Source: Thermoplasmata archaeon (lineage in GTDB: Archaea; Thermoplasmatota; Thermoplasmata; Sysuiplasmatales; Sysuiplasmataceae). Taken from it: a DNA stretch of 6,511 nt. Below are positions 1 to 6,316 of the stretch, piece after piece. The stretch lies in assembly GCA_021811925.1 (NCBI GenBank), contig JAKAPY010000097.1:1-6511 (forward strand). The letters are read 5' to 3'. The notes beneath the pieces are model-generated. The model was not told the DNA's origin and did not search any database. It saw nothing but the letters and a program-made list of their open reading frames with translations. Position 1 is the first letter of the stretch, and the number at the start of each line of letters is the position of its first letter. Made by a program: the position numbers and the translations under genes.

Positions 1-12
1 TTCCGATCTGCG

Positions 13-822
13 ATGGATTCATCAGTCATCACGCGACACCTGAACAGGGTGTTTCCGGGGGATATACTGGATCTTCTCTCCGAACTGCCGGACGGATCCG
101 TCGACATGGTCTACGGCGACCCCGACTACAACGTGGGAGTAAAGTACGGTTCCAGAGTATACACCAGGTCTTTTGAGGATTACATCGGCTGGTATGCCAG
201 TCTCGCCAAAGAATCACTGCGCGTAATGAAAGACGACGGGAACATGTTCCTCATAAACTACCCGAAGCAGAATTCGTACCTCAGGGTGGGATACCTTGAC
301 CAGGCATGCTACGATGTGCAGGACTACTCATGGGTGTACAACACGAACGTGGGGCACAGCCCCAGACGGTTCACAACAGCCCACAGGAGCATACTTCACT
401 GCAGGAAGAGCAGGAACAACAGGTTCTTCAAGGACCAGGTGGCGCAGCCGTACAAGAACCCGACAGACAGGAGAATAATCGGGAATATAAACAACGGCTC
501 GCACGGAAGAATGCCGTACGACTGGTTATATTTCGATCTTGTCAAGAATGTAAGCAGGGAAAAGACATTCCATTCGTGCCAGATTCCGCAGAAACTGTCA
601 TCCCTTCTGATTTCCGCATCAACGAGGGAAAATGACACTGTACTGATACTGTTTGGAGGCAGCGGTTCAGAGATAGAGGTCTGCAGGCAATTGAATAGGA
701 ATTACATCTCCGCCGAGATAGACCGGAAGTATTACGACCTGATTATGGAAAGGATGAAGGGATATGGGGGGAAGAAGCGCGGGCGAATGGCGGAAAGCAT
801 GTCTGTCGATTCAGCGCAGTGA
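13..822 (+). CDS. Beta-class DNA methyltransferase (N4-cytosine or N6-adenine)
   Basis: This 269-residue protein is predicted to transfer a methyl group from S-adenosylmethionine to the exocyclic amino group of cytosine or adenine in a specific DNA site. The catalytic motif IV lies near the N-terminus (YGDPDYNVGVKYG, residues 34-46, with DPDY at 36-39). The SAM-binding motif I lies near the C-terminus (LILFGGSGSE, about 211-220), followed by the motif II region SAEID (about 233-237). The order IV, recognition region, I defines the beta class, as in M.PvuII or M.RsrI. HSCQIPQKLSSLLI (about 187-200) fits motif X. The third motif IV residue is D where DPPY or SPPY is usual. The Met at 13 is preferred because about ten residues precede the conserved N-terminal NRVFPGDIL stretch; the frame is open to base 1, so a longer protein cannot be excluded. 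No restriction endonuclease lies inside the window, so it may be an orphan. N4-cytosine versus N6-adenine cannot be decided here. Confidence 0.88.
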   Translation: MDSSVITRHLNRVFPGDILDLLSELPDGSVDMVYGDPDYNVGVKYGSRVYTRSFEDYIGWYASLAKESLRVMKDDGNMFLINYPKQNSYLRVGYLDQACYDVQDYSWVYNTNVGHSPRRFTTAHRSILHCRKSRNNRFFKDQVAQPYKNPTDRRIIGNINNGSHGRMPYDWLYFDLVKNVSREKTFHSCQIPQKLSSLLISASTRENDTVLILFGGSGSEIEVCRQLNRNYISAEIDRKYYDLIMERMKGYGGKKRGRMAESMSVDSAQ

Positions 823-825
823 CAG

Positions 826-852
826 CAGTTTCTCCCTGCAGTCGAGAAACAG
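826..852 (+). terminator. Hairpin just after the methyltransferase gene
   Basis: GTTTCTC at 828-834 pairs perfectly with GAGAAAC at 844-850, giving a 7-bp stem and a 9-nt loop starting six bases after the stop codon. No T tract follows, so it is not a classical intrinsic terminator. It may end or protect the 3' end of the methyltransferase transcript, or be incidental. Confidence 0.25.
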
Positions 853-880
853 AGCAAGATATGCACTAATCGGTCAACTC

Positions 881-897
881 AAGAATATTTTTAAAAA
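881..897 (+). promoter_or_regulatory. Archaeal-type BRE/TATA promoter of the nuclease-ATPase operon
   Basis: A purine-rich stretch (AAGAA, 881-885) runs into an A/T block (ATATTTTTAAAAA, 885-897). A TATA box here would place the start of transcription about 26 bases on, near 917-920. That gives a leader of about 25 bases carrying a modest Shine-Dalgarno-like AAGGA (932-936) seven bases before the ATG at 944. It is the most A/T-rich stretch of this gap and suggests the nuclease pair is transcribed separately from the upstream methyltransferase. Assignment rests on composition and spacing only. Confidence 0.5.
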
Positions 898-943
898 CAG
901 GCTGCAGTCTGCTCATTGAGGCTGCAAAACCAAGGATGCTCAA

Positions 944-2068
944 ATGGTCAAATTCCTACATACAGCGGACTGGCAGGTGGGCGCCTCCTCCACCGTGGCG
1001 GGGACAAGTTCGAGGGAATTGAGGAGAAACAGGCTCAAGGTCGTAAAGAGGATCGGAAGGGAAGCAGTCGAACGTCATGTGGATTTTATGATAGTAGCAG
1101 GGGACATGTTCGAAAACCACGATGTTGACGATATGCTTGTAAGTGAAGTTGTCGGGGTGCTGAACAGCATCGCCCCCATCCCCGTTTTCATAATACCTGG
1201 TAACCATGACTTTTCTGGTCATGAATGCGTATGGGAAAGGAAGAGCTGGAAAGGCGTGGGTGGCCATGTCAGGTTTCTTGCGGAGCAGGAAGAGATTTCG
1301 GCTAATGAGGCCACGGTCCTCTATCCCTGCCCTGTCCACCAGAAGCGGAGTGGCTTGGATCCCACCGCTTGGATTCCCGCAAGGGGTGAGGGAGACCTCC
1401 GGTTGAGGATCGGTATCGCACATGGTTCCCTCGATACCATTTCCGATTTGGCAAACTTCCCCATTGACGGCAAAAGGGCCGAAAAGGCGGCTCTGGATTA
1501 TCTCGCGCTGGGAGACTGGCATGGCATGAAAATTGACGGCAGGACAGCCTACCCTGGGACGCCTGAACAGACGAATTTTGGCGAGGAGAGGACCGGAAAT
1601 GTCCTGATTGTAACCCTGCACGGAGGATCCATGCCTGAAATCGAGGCAGTACATGTTGGAGAGACAAGGTGGCTGGATTTGAGCCGGGACTTCAGGGAGT
1701 CGAGCGACGTGGCCCAGTTTGAAAAAGAACTCAAGGAACAGGGCAACCCGGCTTCCTGCGTTTTTCGCGTCAGGACGAGGCTGCTGACAGATGATGTGCA
1801 GCTCATAGACAGACTTCGCATTCTCAGGCATTCTCTCGGGGAGGAAGCGCTCTTTCTCGACTGGCCGGAGGAGTGCATTCGGCCGATTACATTGGATGCG
1901 CAAAGCATTCCCGCAGGACTTCTCGCCGATGCTGAGTTGCTTCTTGCTGCCCCCGGCGCAGGAACTCGGGCGGATGGTGTTGGGGCCGGCACACGCGAAT
2001 ACACTGCTGAGGAAGTCGCTGAGGCGAGATACCTGCTCAGGGATTATCTTAGGAGAACTGACAGATGA
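944..2068 (+). CDS. Mre11/SbcD-like DNA repair exonuclease (calcineurin-like phosphoesterase)
   Basis: This 374-residue protein is the predicted nuclease subunit of a Mre11-Rad50 (SbcCD)-type complex that degrades or opens DNA ends and hairpins with two metal ions. Phosphoesterase motifs appear in order: HTADWQVG (6-13), VAGDMF (51-56, D54), IPGNHD (84-89), AHGS (159-162) and LALGDWHG (187-194), followed by AYPGTPEQTNFGE (202-214), which matches the capping region of the family. Two ligand positions differ from canonical Mre11/SbcD: motif I has D9-x-Q11 where D-x-H is usual, and the GHxH motif reads G190-D-W-H193. The paired DWQ and GDWH variants probably mark a distinct subfamily rather than a dead enzyme, since all other ligands are present. 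The start is supported by AAGGA seven bases upstream and by the beta-strand KFLHTADW directly after the Met. The stop overlaps the start of the ATPase gene (ATGA), implying coupled translation of equal partners. Length is close to the roughly 400 residues usual for SbcD. Confidence 0.9.
   Translation: MVKFLHTADWQVGASSTVAGTSSRELRRNRLKVVKRIGREAVERHVDFMIVAGDMFENHDVDDMLVSEVVGVLNSIAPIPVFIIPGNHDFSGHECVWERKSWKGVGGHVRFLAEQEEISANEATVLYPCPVHQKRSGLDPTAWIPARGEGDLRLRIGIAHGSLDTISDLANFPIDGKRAEKAALDYLALGDWHGMKIDGRTAYPGTPEQTNFGEERTGNVLIVTLHGGSMPEIEAVHVGETRWLDLSRDFRESSDVAQFEKELKEQGNPASCVFRVRTRLLTDDVQLIDRLRILRHSLGEEALFLDWPEECIRPITLDAQSIPAGLLADAELLLAAPGAGTRADGVGAGTREYTAEEVAEARYLLRDYLRRTDR
2051..2055 (+). promoter_or_regulatory. 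Ribosome binding site for the Rad50-like gene
   Basis: AGGAG sits nine bases before the ATG at 2065, inside the last codons of the nuclease gene. Together with the ATGA start/stop overlap it fixes the ATPase start and indicates translational coupling. Confidence 0.6.
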
Positions 2069-4761
2069 TTGTTGAGGAAATATCGCTTGAGCACTGGCGC
2101 GGATTCGGCCAGAGGCATTCTTTTTCATTCGGCAGTGGACTCAACTTGCTTGCAGGTGAAAACGAGGCAGGAAAATCGACCATCTTCGAGGCTCTCTGGA
2201 GAGTCATGTTTGACAGGCACAATTCGACCGCATCGGAAATAAGGGACATGCAGACTGAAGGCACATCTCTGCCGCCGACTGCTTCCGTCGTTTTCACGCA
2301 ATCAGGGAAGAGGTACAGAATTTCCAAGAGATTCATCAACCACCCGTCTTCAGAACTATGGCTTGAAGAAAAGGGCGGATACAGGCTCATTCACGAAGGG
2401 GACATGGCGGACAGAAAGGTGATTGAAATCGTGGGTGGAGTTGAGTCCGCCAAGGGAGCTAGCAGGGATTATCACAGAGGCATTTCGCACGCTCTCTGGT
2501 ACCTGCAGAGAGAGGAGCCGCTGCCGGGGGAGAGCTGGAACATTGCCATCAGGGACGGACTCGGCAGTGTAATACAGAAGGTCGCATCGACTCCTCAGGA
2601 TGAGAAGATCCTGAGCCTCATCGAGGAAGACTACCAGAACGTCTTCACTCCTGCCGGGAAGCTTAAGGGGAGCTCCGAACTGGTGGCAGCAGAGAAGAGG
2701 GCGGAAGAAATCAAGAATGAACTTGTCCTCCTAGCAGAAAAGAAAAGATCCCTGGATGTTCACAGGGAGAGCATTGAAACCCTCCTTTCCGCCGTTGCGG
2801 AGCTTGTTCAAAGGAAGGAGGTGACGGAAGAGCTCATCAGTAAGTTTCGGGAAGAGGTGAAGGCAGGTGCCGAAATTGAGTCAACGCTGCAGAAAATGGG
2901 GCCCGTACTCGAAAGCAAGGAGTTGGAACTGATCGCCGCCGAAAAGCTGCTGGGTGATGTCAGGAAGAGGAACATGGAGATAGAGAGTCTCACCAAAGAG
3001 CTTGAGAGCTTACGCGAAGAAATAATTCAAAACGAGGTCGATCTCAGGGCAACGTCCAGAACAAAGATCAACGCTCACGAGCGCTGGCACGACGAAGCAG
3101 AACCAAAACTGAAACAGATTGAACTGTCCCTCGCAAGAATGAAGGCTATTGAGCGGCTCAGAAAGCTGGAGAAGGATCGCCTGAGACTGAGGGGTATTGT
3201 CGACAGGAAGCGCTCTCTCACTGAAAAGATAGTGCGTGGAAGGGAGGAGCTCACGGCACTCAAAGCGCCGGGCGAGAAGGAATGGTCCGACTACAGGCAG
3301 ATGGAAAATGAACTCAGAATCGCCGAAGCAGAAGTCAGGGCGAGTGCGATACGCGTCTCGTTCCGGCTTGAAAAAAGCGGCCGCGGCATTGAGCCGACCC
3401 CTCCGGCTAGTCATGAAGGGAATGAATATTCTATAGACAGGCCCACAACATTCAAGATTGAGGGCGTCGGGGATGTGGAAGTCAAGGGTGGGGGAAAATC
3501 TCTCGAGGAAGCAAGGGACGGGGTGGAAAAAGCGAGGCAGATTGTCGAGGCGGTGCTGCTCCGATTTTCCTCCGGAAGCACACAGGATCTCGGTGTTCTG
3601 GTAGAGAAGAGGAGAATGGGCGAAGCGGCCATCTCGGAAGTCGAAATGGAACTGAAGCTATTGGAGAGTGAGGAATCAGGGGTGGAGGAGGAACTGCCGA
3701 GGATAGACGAGGGCATCGAACAGGAAAAGGCAAGGGCCGGAGAAACTGCAGCAGAGTTCAGCGCGATCGGCGGTCAGAAAATAAGGGAAATCATCGAGTC
3801 AATGGAAAAGGACAAGGAAGAGCTGATTCGCTCAATAGACTCATGCCAGAAAGAAGAGAGGGAAGCTTCGGAGAGGGAGAGCACCCTGCTGGTGTCAAAA
3901 GGGAAGTTAGATGGCGATTCCGCGAAGGTGCATGCACGAGCTATCGTCCTTGGCGAGGAGAACTTCCGTACTCTTTCCCAGTTCGGTTCGCTTCAGCTGC
4001 TCGAGCAGAGGGTCGATGAGTTACGCGGGTCAGTCACCGAGCAACGCATCGCTGTGGCAGAACTGGGCAAGGACTATGCCGAAAAGGTCGAGGGACCAAG
4101 AAAAAGGCTCTCAGAATCAGAGTCGGATCTTTCTGCCATCATGAAACGCAAGGAAGACATTGACCACAAGCTGATTGAAGTGCGCACGCGAATTGACGCG
4201 GCAGCAGGTGAGAATATACACTCAAGGATTACAGACCTGGAGGCCGAAGCCAACCAGGTTTCCGAGCGGGTGGCCACGCTCACGCGAAGGGCTAATGGAT
4301 TAAGGCTCCTGAGAGAGACGGTGCTTGCGTGCAGGCAGGCGGTGTCCACCGAGTTTTCGAAACCGGTCGCGGCTCTTGTGAGCAGATGGTTCGAGACTGT
4401 CACGGGCGGGAGATATGACGGTGTGGAAGTGAACGGGGAGCTTCTTCCAACAGGTGCGAGAAAGTCAGGAGGGGAGAGCACTATGCTCCACAGGCTGAGT
4501 CACGGGACGCGGGAGCAGGTCGTCGTCCTTGTCCGCCTTGCACTTGGGGTGCTATCAAGTGAGAAGGAGCGGAATCTTGTCGTGCTCGACGACAGGCTTG
4601 TCAACGCCGACCCTGTCAGGCTGAAGAGGCTTTCCTCTGTGATTGAGGAAGCTGCGGGCAAATGCCAGATAGTGCTTGCGACCTGCAACGAACTTTCGTA
4701 CATGAATGTCCCCGGGAAGCTCATTCGTGTCCCTGTTGACGGAATGGGCGGAATGCAGTGA
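2065..4761 (+). CDS. Rad50/SbcC/YhaN-like SMC-type ATPase without zinc hook
   Basis: This 898-residue protein is the predicted ATPase partner of the preceding nuclease; ATP binding would join two ATPase heads and gate nuclease access to DNA. The N-terminal head carries Walker A GENEAGKST (31-39) and a likely Q-loop in LWYLQREEP (Q148). The C-terminal head carries the ABC signature LSHGTREQ (811-818), Walker B VVLDD (839-843) followed by RLVNAD as the D-loop region, and LATCNE near the switch position. About 200-420 and 480-780 are rich in Glu, Lys, Arg and Leu with heptad-like spacing, as expected for antiparallel coiled coils. At the midpoint, where Rad50 has its CxxC zinc hook, there is instead a Gly/Pro/Val-rich segment (about 433-490, including FKIEGVGDVEVKGGG at 463-477); no CxxC occurs anywhere. 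The LSxGTREQ signature and LDD Walker B resemble bacterial YhaN-type proteins more than classical archaeal Rad50. Order and ATGA overlap with the nuclease gene support one complex. Confidence 0.9.
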   Translation: MIVEEISLEHWRGFGQRHSFSFGSGLNLLAGENEAGKSTIFEALWRVMFDRHNSTASEIRDMQTEGTSLPPTASVVFTQSGKRYRISKRFINHPSSELWLEEKGGYRLIHEGDMADRKVIEIVGGVESAKGASRDYHRGISHALWYLQREEPLPGESWNIAIRDGLGSVIQKVASTPQDEKILSLIEEDYQNVFTPAGKLKGSSELVAAEKRAEEIKNELVLLAEKKRSLDVHRESIETLLSAVAELVQRKEVTEELISKFREEVKAGAEIESTLQKMGPVLESKELELIAAEKLLGDVRKRNMEIESLTKELESLREEIIQNEVDLRATSRTKINAHERWHDEAEPKLKQIELSLARMKAIERLRKLEKDRLRLRGIVDRKRSLTEKIVRGREELTALKAPGEKEWSDYRQMENELRIAEAEVRASAIRVSFRLEKSGRGIEPTPPASHEGNEYSIDRPTTFKIEGVGDVEVKGGGKSLEEARDGVEKARQIVEAVLLRFSSGSTQDLGVLVEKRRMGEAAISEVEMELKLLESEESGVEEELPRIDEGIEQEKARAGETAAEFSAIGGQKIREIIESMEKDKEELIRSIDSCQKEEREASERESTLLVSKGKLDGDSAKVHARAIVLGEENFRTLSQFGSLQLLEQRVDELRGSVTEQRIAVAELGKDYAEKVEGPRKRLSESESDLSAIMKRKEDIDHKLIEVRTRIDAAAGENIHSRITDLEAEANQVSERVATLTRRANGLRLLRETVLACRQAVSTEFSKPVAALVSRWFETVTGGRYDGVEVNGELLPTGARKSGGESTMLHRLSHGTREQVVVLVRLALGVLSSEKERNLVVLDDRLVNADPVRLKRLSSVIEEAAGKCQIVLATCNELSYMNVPGKLIRVPVDGMGGMQ

Positions 4762-4782
4762 TTCAACCGGGTCGGGAATGGG

Positions 4783-4803
4783 TCTTGTTTGCGTTTCTTT
4801 TCG
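4783..4803 (+). terminator. T-rich tract after the ATPase gene
   Basis: A pyrimidine stretch dominated by T (TCTTGTTTGCGTTTCTTTTC) starts 22 bases after the ATPase stop codon. Archaeal termination relies on T-rich tracts rather than hairpins, so this is a plausible end of the nuclease-ATPase transcript. The runs are interrupted by G and C, so it may be leaky. Confidence 0.4.
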
Positions 4804-4851
4804 TACATCCCCCGCGTTTGGCTTCGTGTGCCCTCATGGAAAATGTACGAA
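4800..4851 (+). repeat. Perfect 9-bp inverted repeat upstream of the SAM methyltransferase
   Basis: TTCGTACAT at 4800-4808 and ATGTACGAA at 4843-4851 are exact reverse complements separated by 34 bases, with centres about 43 bp (roughly four helical turns) apart. The right arm abuts the TATA-like box at 4853. This placement fits paired operator half-sites for a DNA-bending or looping repressor; a large-loop RNA hairpin is the alternative. Confidence 0.45.
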
Positions 4852-4861
4852 CAATTAACTA
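4850..4861 (+). promoter_or_regulatory. BRE/TATA-like promoter for a leaderless start
   Basis: AATTAACTA (4853-4861), preceded by the purine-containing CGAAC, is centred about 29 bases before the ATG at 4886. In archaea that spacing places transcription initiation at or next to the start codon, which fits the lack of any Shine-Dalgarno sequence in the pyrimidine-rich bases before it. Confidence 0.45.
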
Positions 4862-4885
4862 ATCGCCACCCTTTTCAAAGTCCTC

Positions 4886-5710
4886 ATGGCAATGAATTCG
4901 GGTGGGCCCGATGCTTCTGGGAAAGACGTGAGGTCGGAGGTAAGGCGCATATGGAACAGGAATTCCGCCTTCTGGGATTCAAAGATGGGGGAGGGGAACG
5001 CGTTCCATCGTGTCCTGCTCCTTCCTGCACTTGAGCGCCTCATGGATATCACCCCGGGGGCAAGAGTTCTTGACGTTGCCTGCGGCAACGGGCAGCTCTC
5101 AAGGTGGATGGCGCAACGTGGAGCGCAGGTCATTGCAATCGACATAAGCGAAAAGCAGATTGAGGCGGCAAGGTCCCGCGGGAACAGCGGAGAAGGCAAA
5201 ATAGATTACAGGGTAGTCGACGCATCGGATCAGGAAGCGCTCGCCGGGCTCGGAAACAGGAATTTTGACGTAGTTGTGTGCAACATGGCAATGATGGATA
5301 TGCCTGAAATCGAGCCGCTTGCAGGGGCTCTTCCACACCTACTCAAACAAGGTGGAAGGTTTGTGTTCTCGGTCACCCACCCGTGCTTCAACATGAGCGA
5401 TATGCGGCGAACCGCGACAGAGTCAGAGGAAGGCGGCGCCCTGATCGAAACATACGGCATTGAGATAAGACGGTATCTGACACCGAGGACTGGGCTGGGC
5501 TTTGCCATGCTGGGCCAGCCTGAGCCACAGCTCTATTTTGAGCGGCCGCTCAGCGCCCTTGTTGGTCCATTCCTTGCAAAGGGACTGGTGCTCAATGCAT
5601 TGGAGGAACCTTCTTTTACAGTCAGTGAGCATTCAGGTGCCAAGTGGTATGGCTGGGAGAATTTCCCGGATATACCGCCCCTTATCGTTGTCAGGCTTCT
5701 GAAGCTGTAA
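4886..5710 (+). CDS. Class I SAM-dependent methyltransferase
   Basis: This 274-residue protein has a Rossmann-fold methyltransferase core. Motif I is VLDVACGNG (61-69), the acidic residue after strand two is D86 in VIAID, a likely adenine-contact region is YRVVDASD (108-115), and motif IV is FDVVVCNMAM (127-136). GGRFVFSVTHPCF (156-168) follows as strand five. The arrangement resembles UbiE/Methyltransf_11-type enzymes, which act on small molecules such as quinones or lipids; nothing points to DNA or RNA binding. The C-terminal part (about 190-274: YLTPRTGLGF, QLYFERPLSALVG, PPLIVVRLLKL) probably forms the substrate lid and last strands. ATG 4886 is chosen because a TATA-like box lies about 29 bases upstream, as for leaderless archaeal genes; ATG 4892 in the same frame is a near-equal alternative. 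The gene ends with tandem stops (TAA TAG). It has its own promoter and no obvious link to the nuclease pair. The substrate is unknown. Confidence 0.88.
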   Translation: MAMNSGGPDASGKDVRSEVRRIWNRNSAFWDSKMGEGNAFHRVLLLPALERLMDITPGARVLDVACGNGQLSRWMAQRGAQVIAIDISEKQIEAARSRGNSGEGKIDYRVVDASDQEALAGLGNRNFDVVVCNMAMMDMPEIEPLAGALPHLLKQGGRFVFSVTHPCFNMSDMRRTATESEEGGALIETYGIEIRRYLTPRTGLGFAMLGQPEPQLYFERPLSALVGPFLAKGLVLNALEEPSFTVSEHSGAKWYGWENFPDIPPLIVVRLLKL

Positions 5711-5840
5711 TAGACAATAATCAGTAGTGGCTTCCGTTTCACGGCCATTCTATTGACATTGAAATAGTAATGATTCAAACTTGACATTTGACTCTCTGTC
5801 GCAAGAAAACAAGTGAATGTTGCATACCACAGCAACTGCT
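5711..5840. other. Convergent intergenic region
   Basis: No gene is seen in these 130 bases between the methyltransferase and the convergent AHSA1 relic. They hold a second stop codon (TAG 5711-5713), a small hairpin (CCGT 5734-5737 with ACGG 5741-5744), and a direct repeat TTGACATT at 5753-5760 and 5781-5788. A T-rich run on the minus strand (complement of 5801-5813, CTTGTTTTCTTGC) could have ended transcription of the relic. None of these is strong alone. Confidence 0.35.
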
Positions 5841-6316
5841 CTATTCGCTACTGCCGAAGAGCCACACCAGGGTATCGAAACTCGTCTCCCAGCCTTTGCA
5901 GGTCCTTGTGAGGGTCGCCGCTTCCCTGATGCCGTTGTGCCGAAGAGTCAGTTTTGTTCCGCCGCTTACCTCGTCAAGTCCATAAGCTACGGTCGAGACC
6001 TGCCAGGCCACTCCACCGGATATCCATGCGTGAACTAGTCTCTTCGGCAGACTGACTTCGATGAACTCGCCCTGCAGCTTGCAAGGCTGTGTGCTACCCA
6101 AGCCGCTATCTCTCCAGCTTCCACCCTACCTGACATCTGCTTTCCATTCAAGTATGTCGAAGACTACCGGGTTGACTCACCACCTCGGCACTTCCGGGCC
6201 AGTCAGGACGGGAACAGCTTCCCGGTAGAAACAGGCAGTTCAACAGAGACAAGAATCGATCCTTCCCTAAGGTCGTAGGCCGCATGCGTTTTTGTGACCA
6301 GTTTATTCCTGTTCAT
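5841..6316 (-). pseudogene. Broken AHSA1/SRPBCC (START-like) domain gene
   Basis: Read on the minus strand from ATG 6316 to TAG 5841, this is a full-length Activator-of-Hsp90-ATPase-homologue-1-like gene with three lesions. The N-terminal piece begins MNRNKLVTKTHAAYDL and continues through GSILVSVELPVS to GKLF. One base is then missing (codon reduced to CC at 6210-6211). The next frame reads VLTGPEVPRW, a TGA at 6177-6179, VNPVVFDILEWKADVR, a TAG at 6126-6128, then GGSWRDSGLG and an intact C-terminal half with GEFIEVSLPKRLVHAW, GGTKLTLRHNG and GWETSFDTL. Restoring the base gives 158 codons, the normal length for this family. EWKADVR-x-GG-x-WR, the PKRLVHAW strand and the final GWE helix are family hallmarks. 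Family members bind hydrophobic ligands or modulate stress and detoxification; no exact role can be given. An 86-residue product starting at TTG 6101 would lack the first strand and helices and is unlikely to fold. Sequencing error could explain one lesion, hardly three. Confidence 0.82.

Noticed and set aside
885..897. ATATTTTTAAAAA as an intrinsic terminator or palindromic operator
   Set aside because: Position before the nuclease ATG and the purine-rich flank fit a TATA box better; simple A/T sequences are palindromic by composition.
1549..2004. Minus-strand open frame of 151 codons and similar long frames opposite the ATPase gene
   Set aside because: Ser- and Pro-rich products mirroring the Glu/Arg-rich sense codons; no motif and no start signal.
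956..2128. A 390-codon open frame on the minus strand opposite the nuclease gene
   Set aside because: It lies wholly opposite a gene with clear phosphoesterase motifs, shows no recognisable domain and has atypical composition rich in Cys and Pro; it is a shadow.
5753..5788. Direct repeat TTGACATT as a CRISPR-like or regulatory array
   Set aside because: Only two 8-bp copies with A/T-rich spacing of 20 bases; not distinguishable from chance.
5788..6038. Two short plus-strand frames (5788-5985 and 5817-6038)
   Set aside because: They run antisense to the AHSA1 relic, whose conserved motifs on the minus strand explain the open reading.
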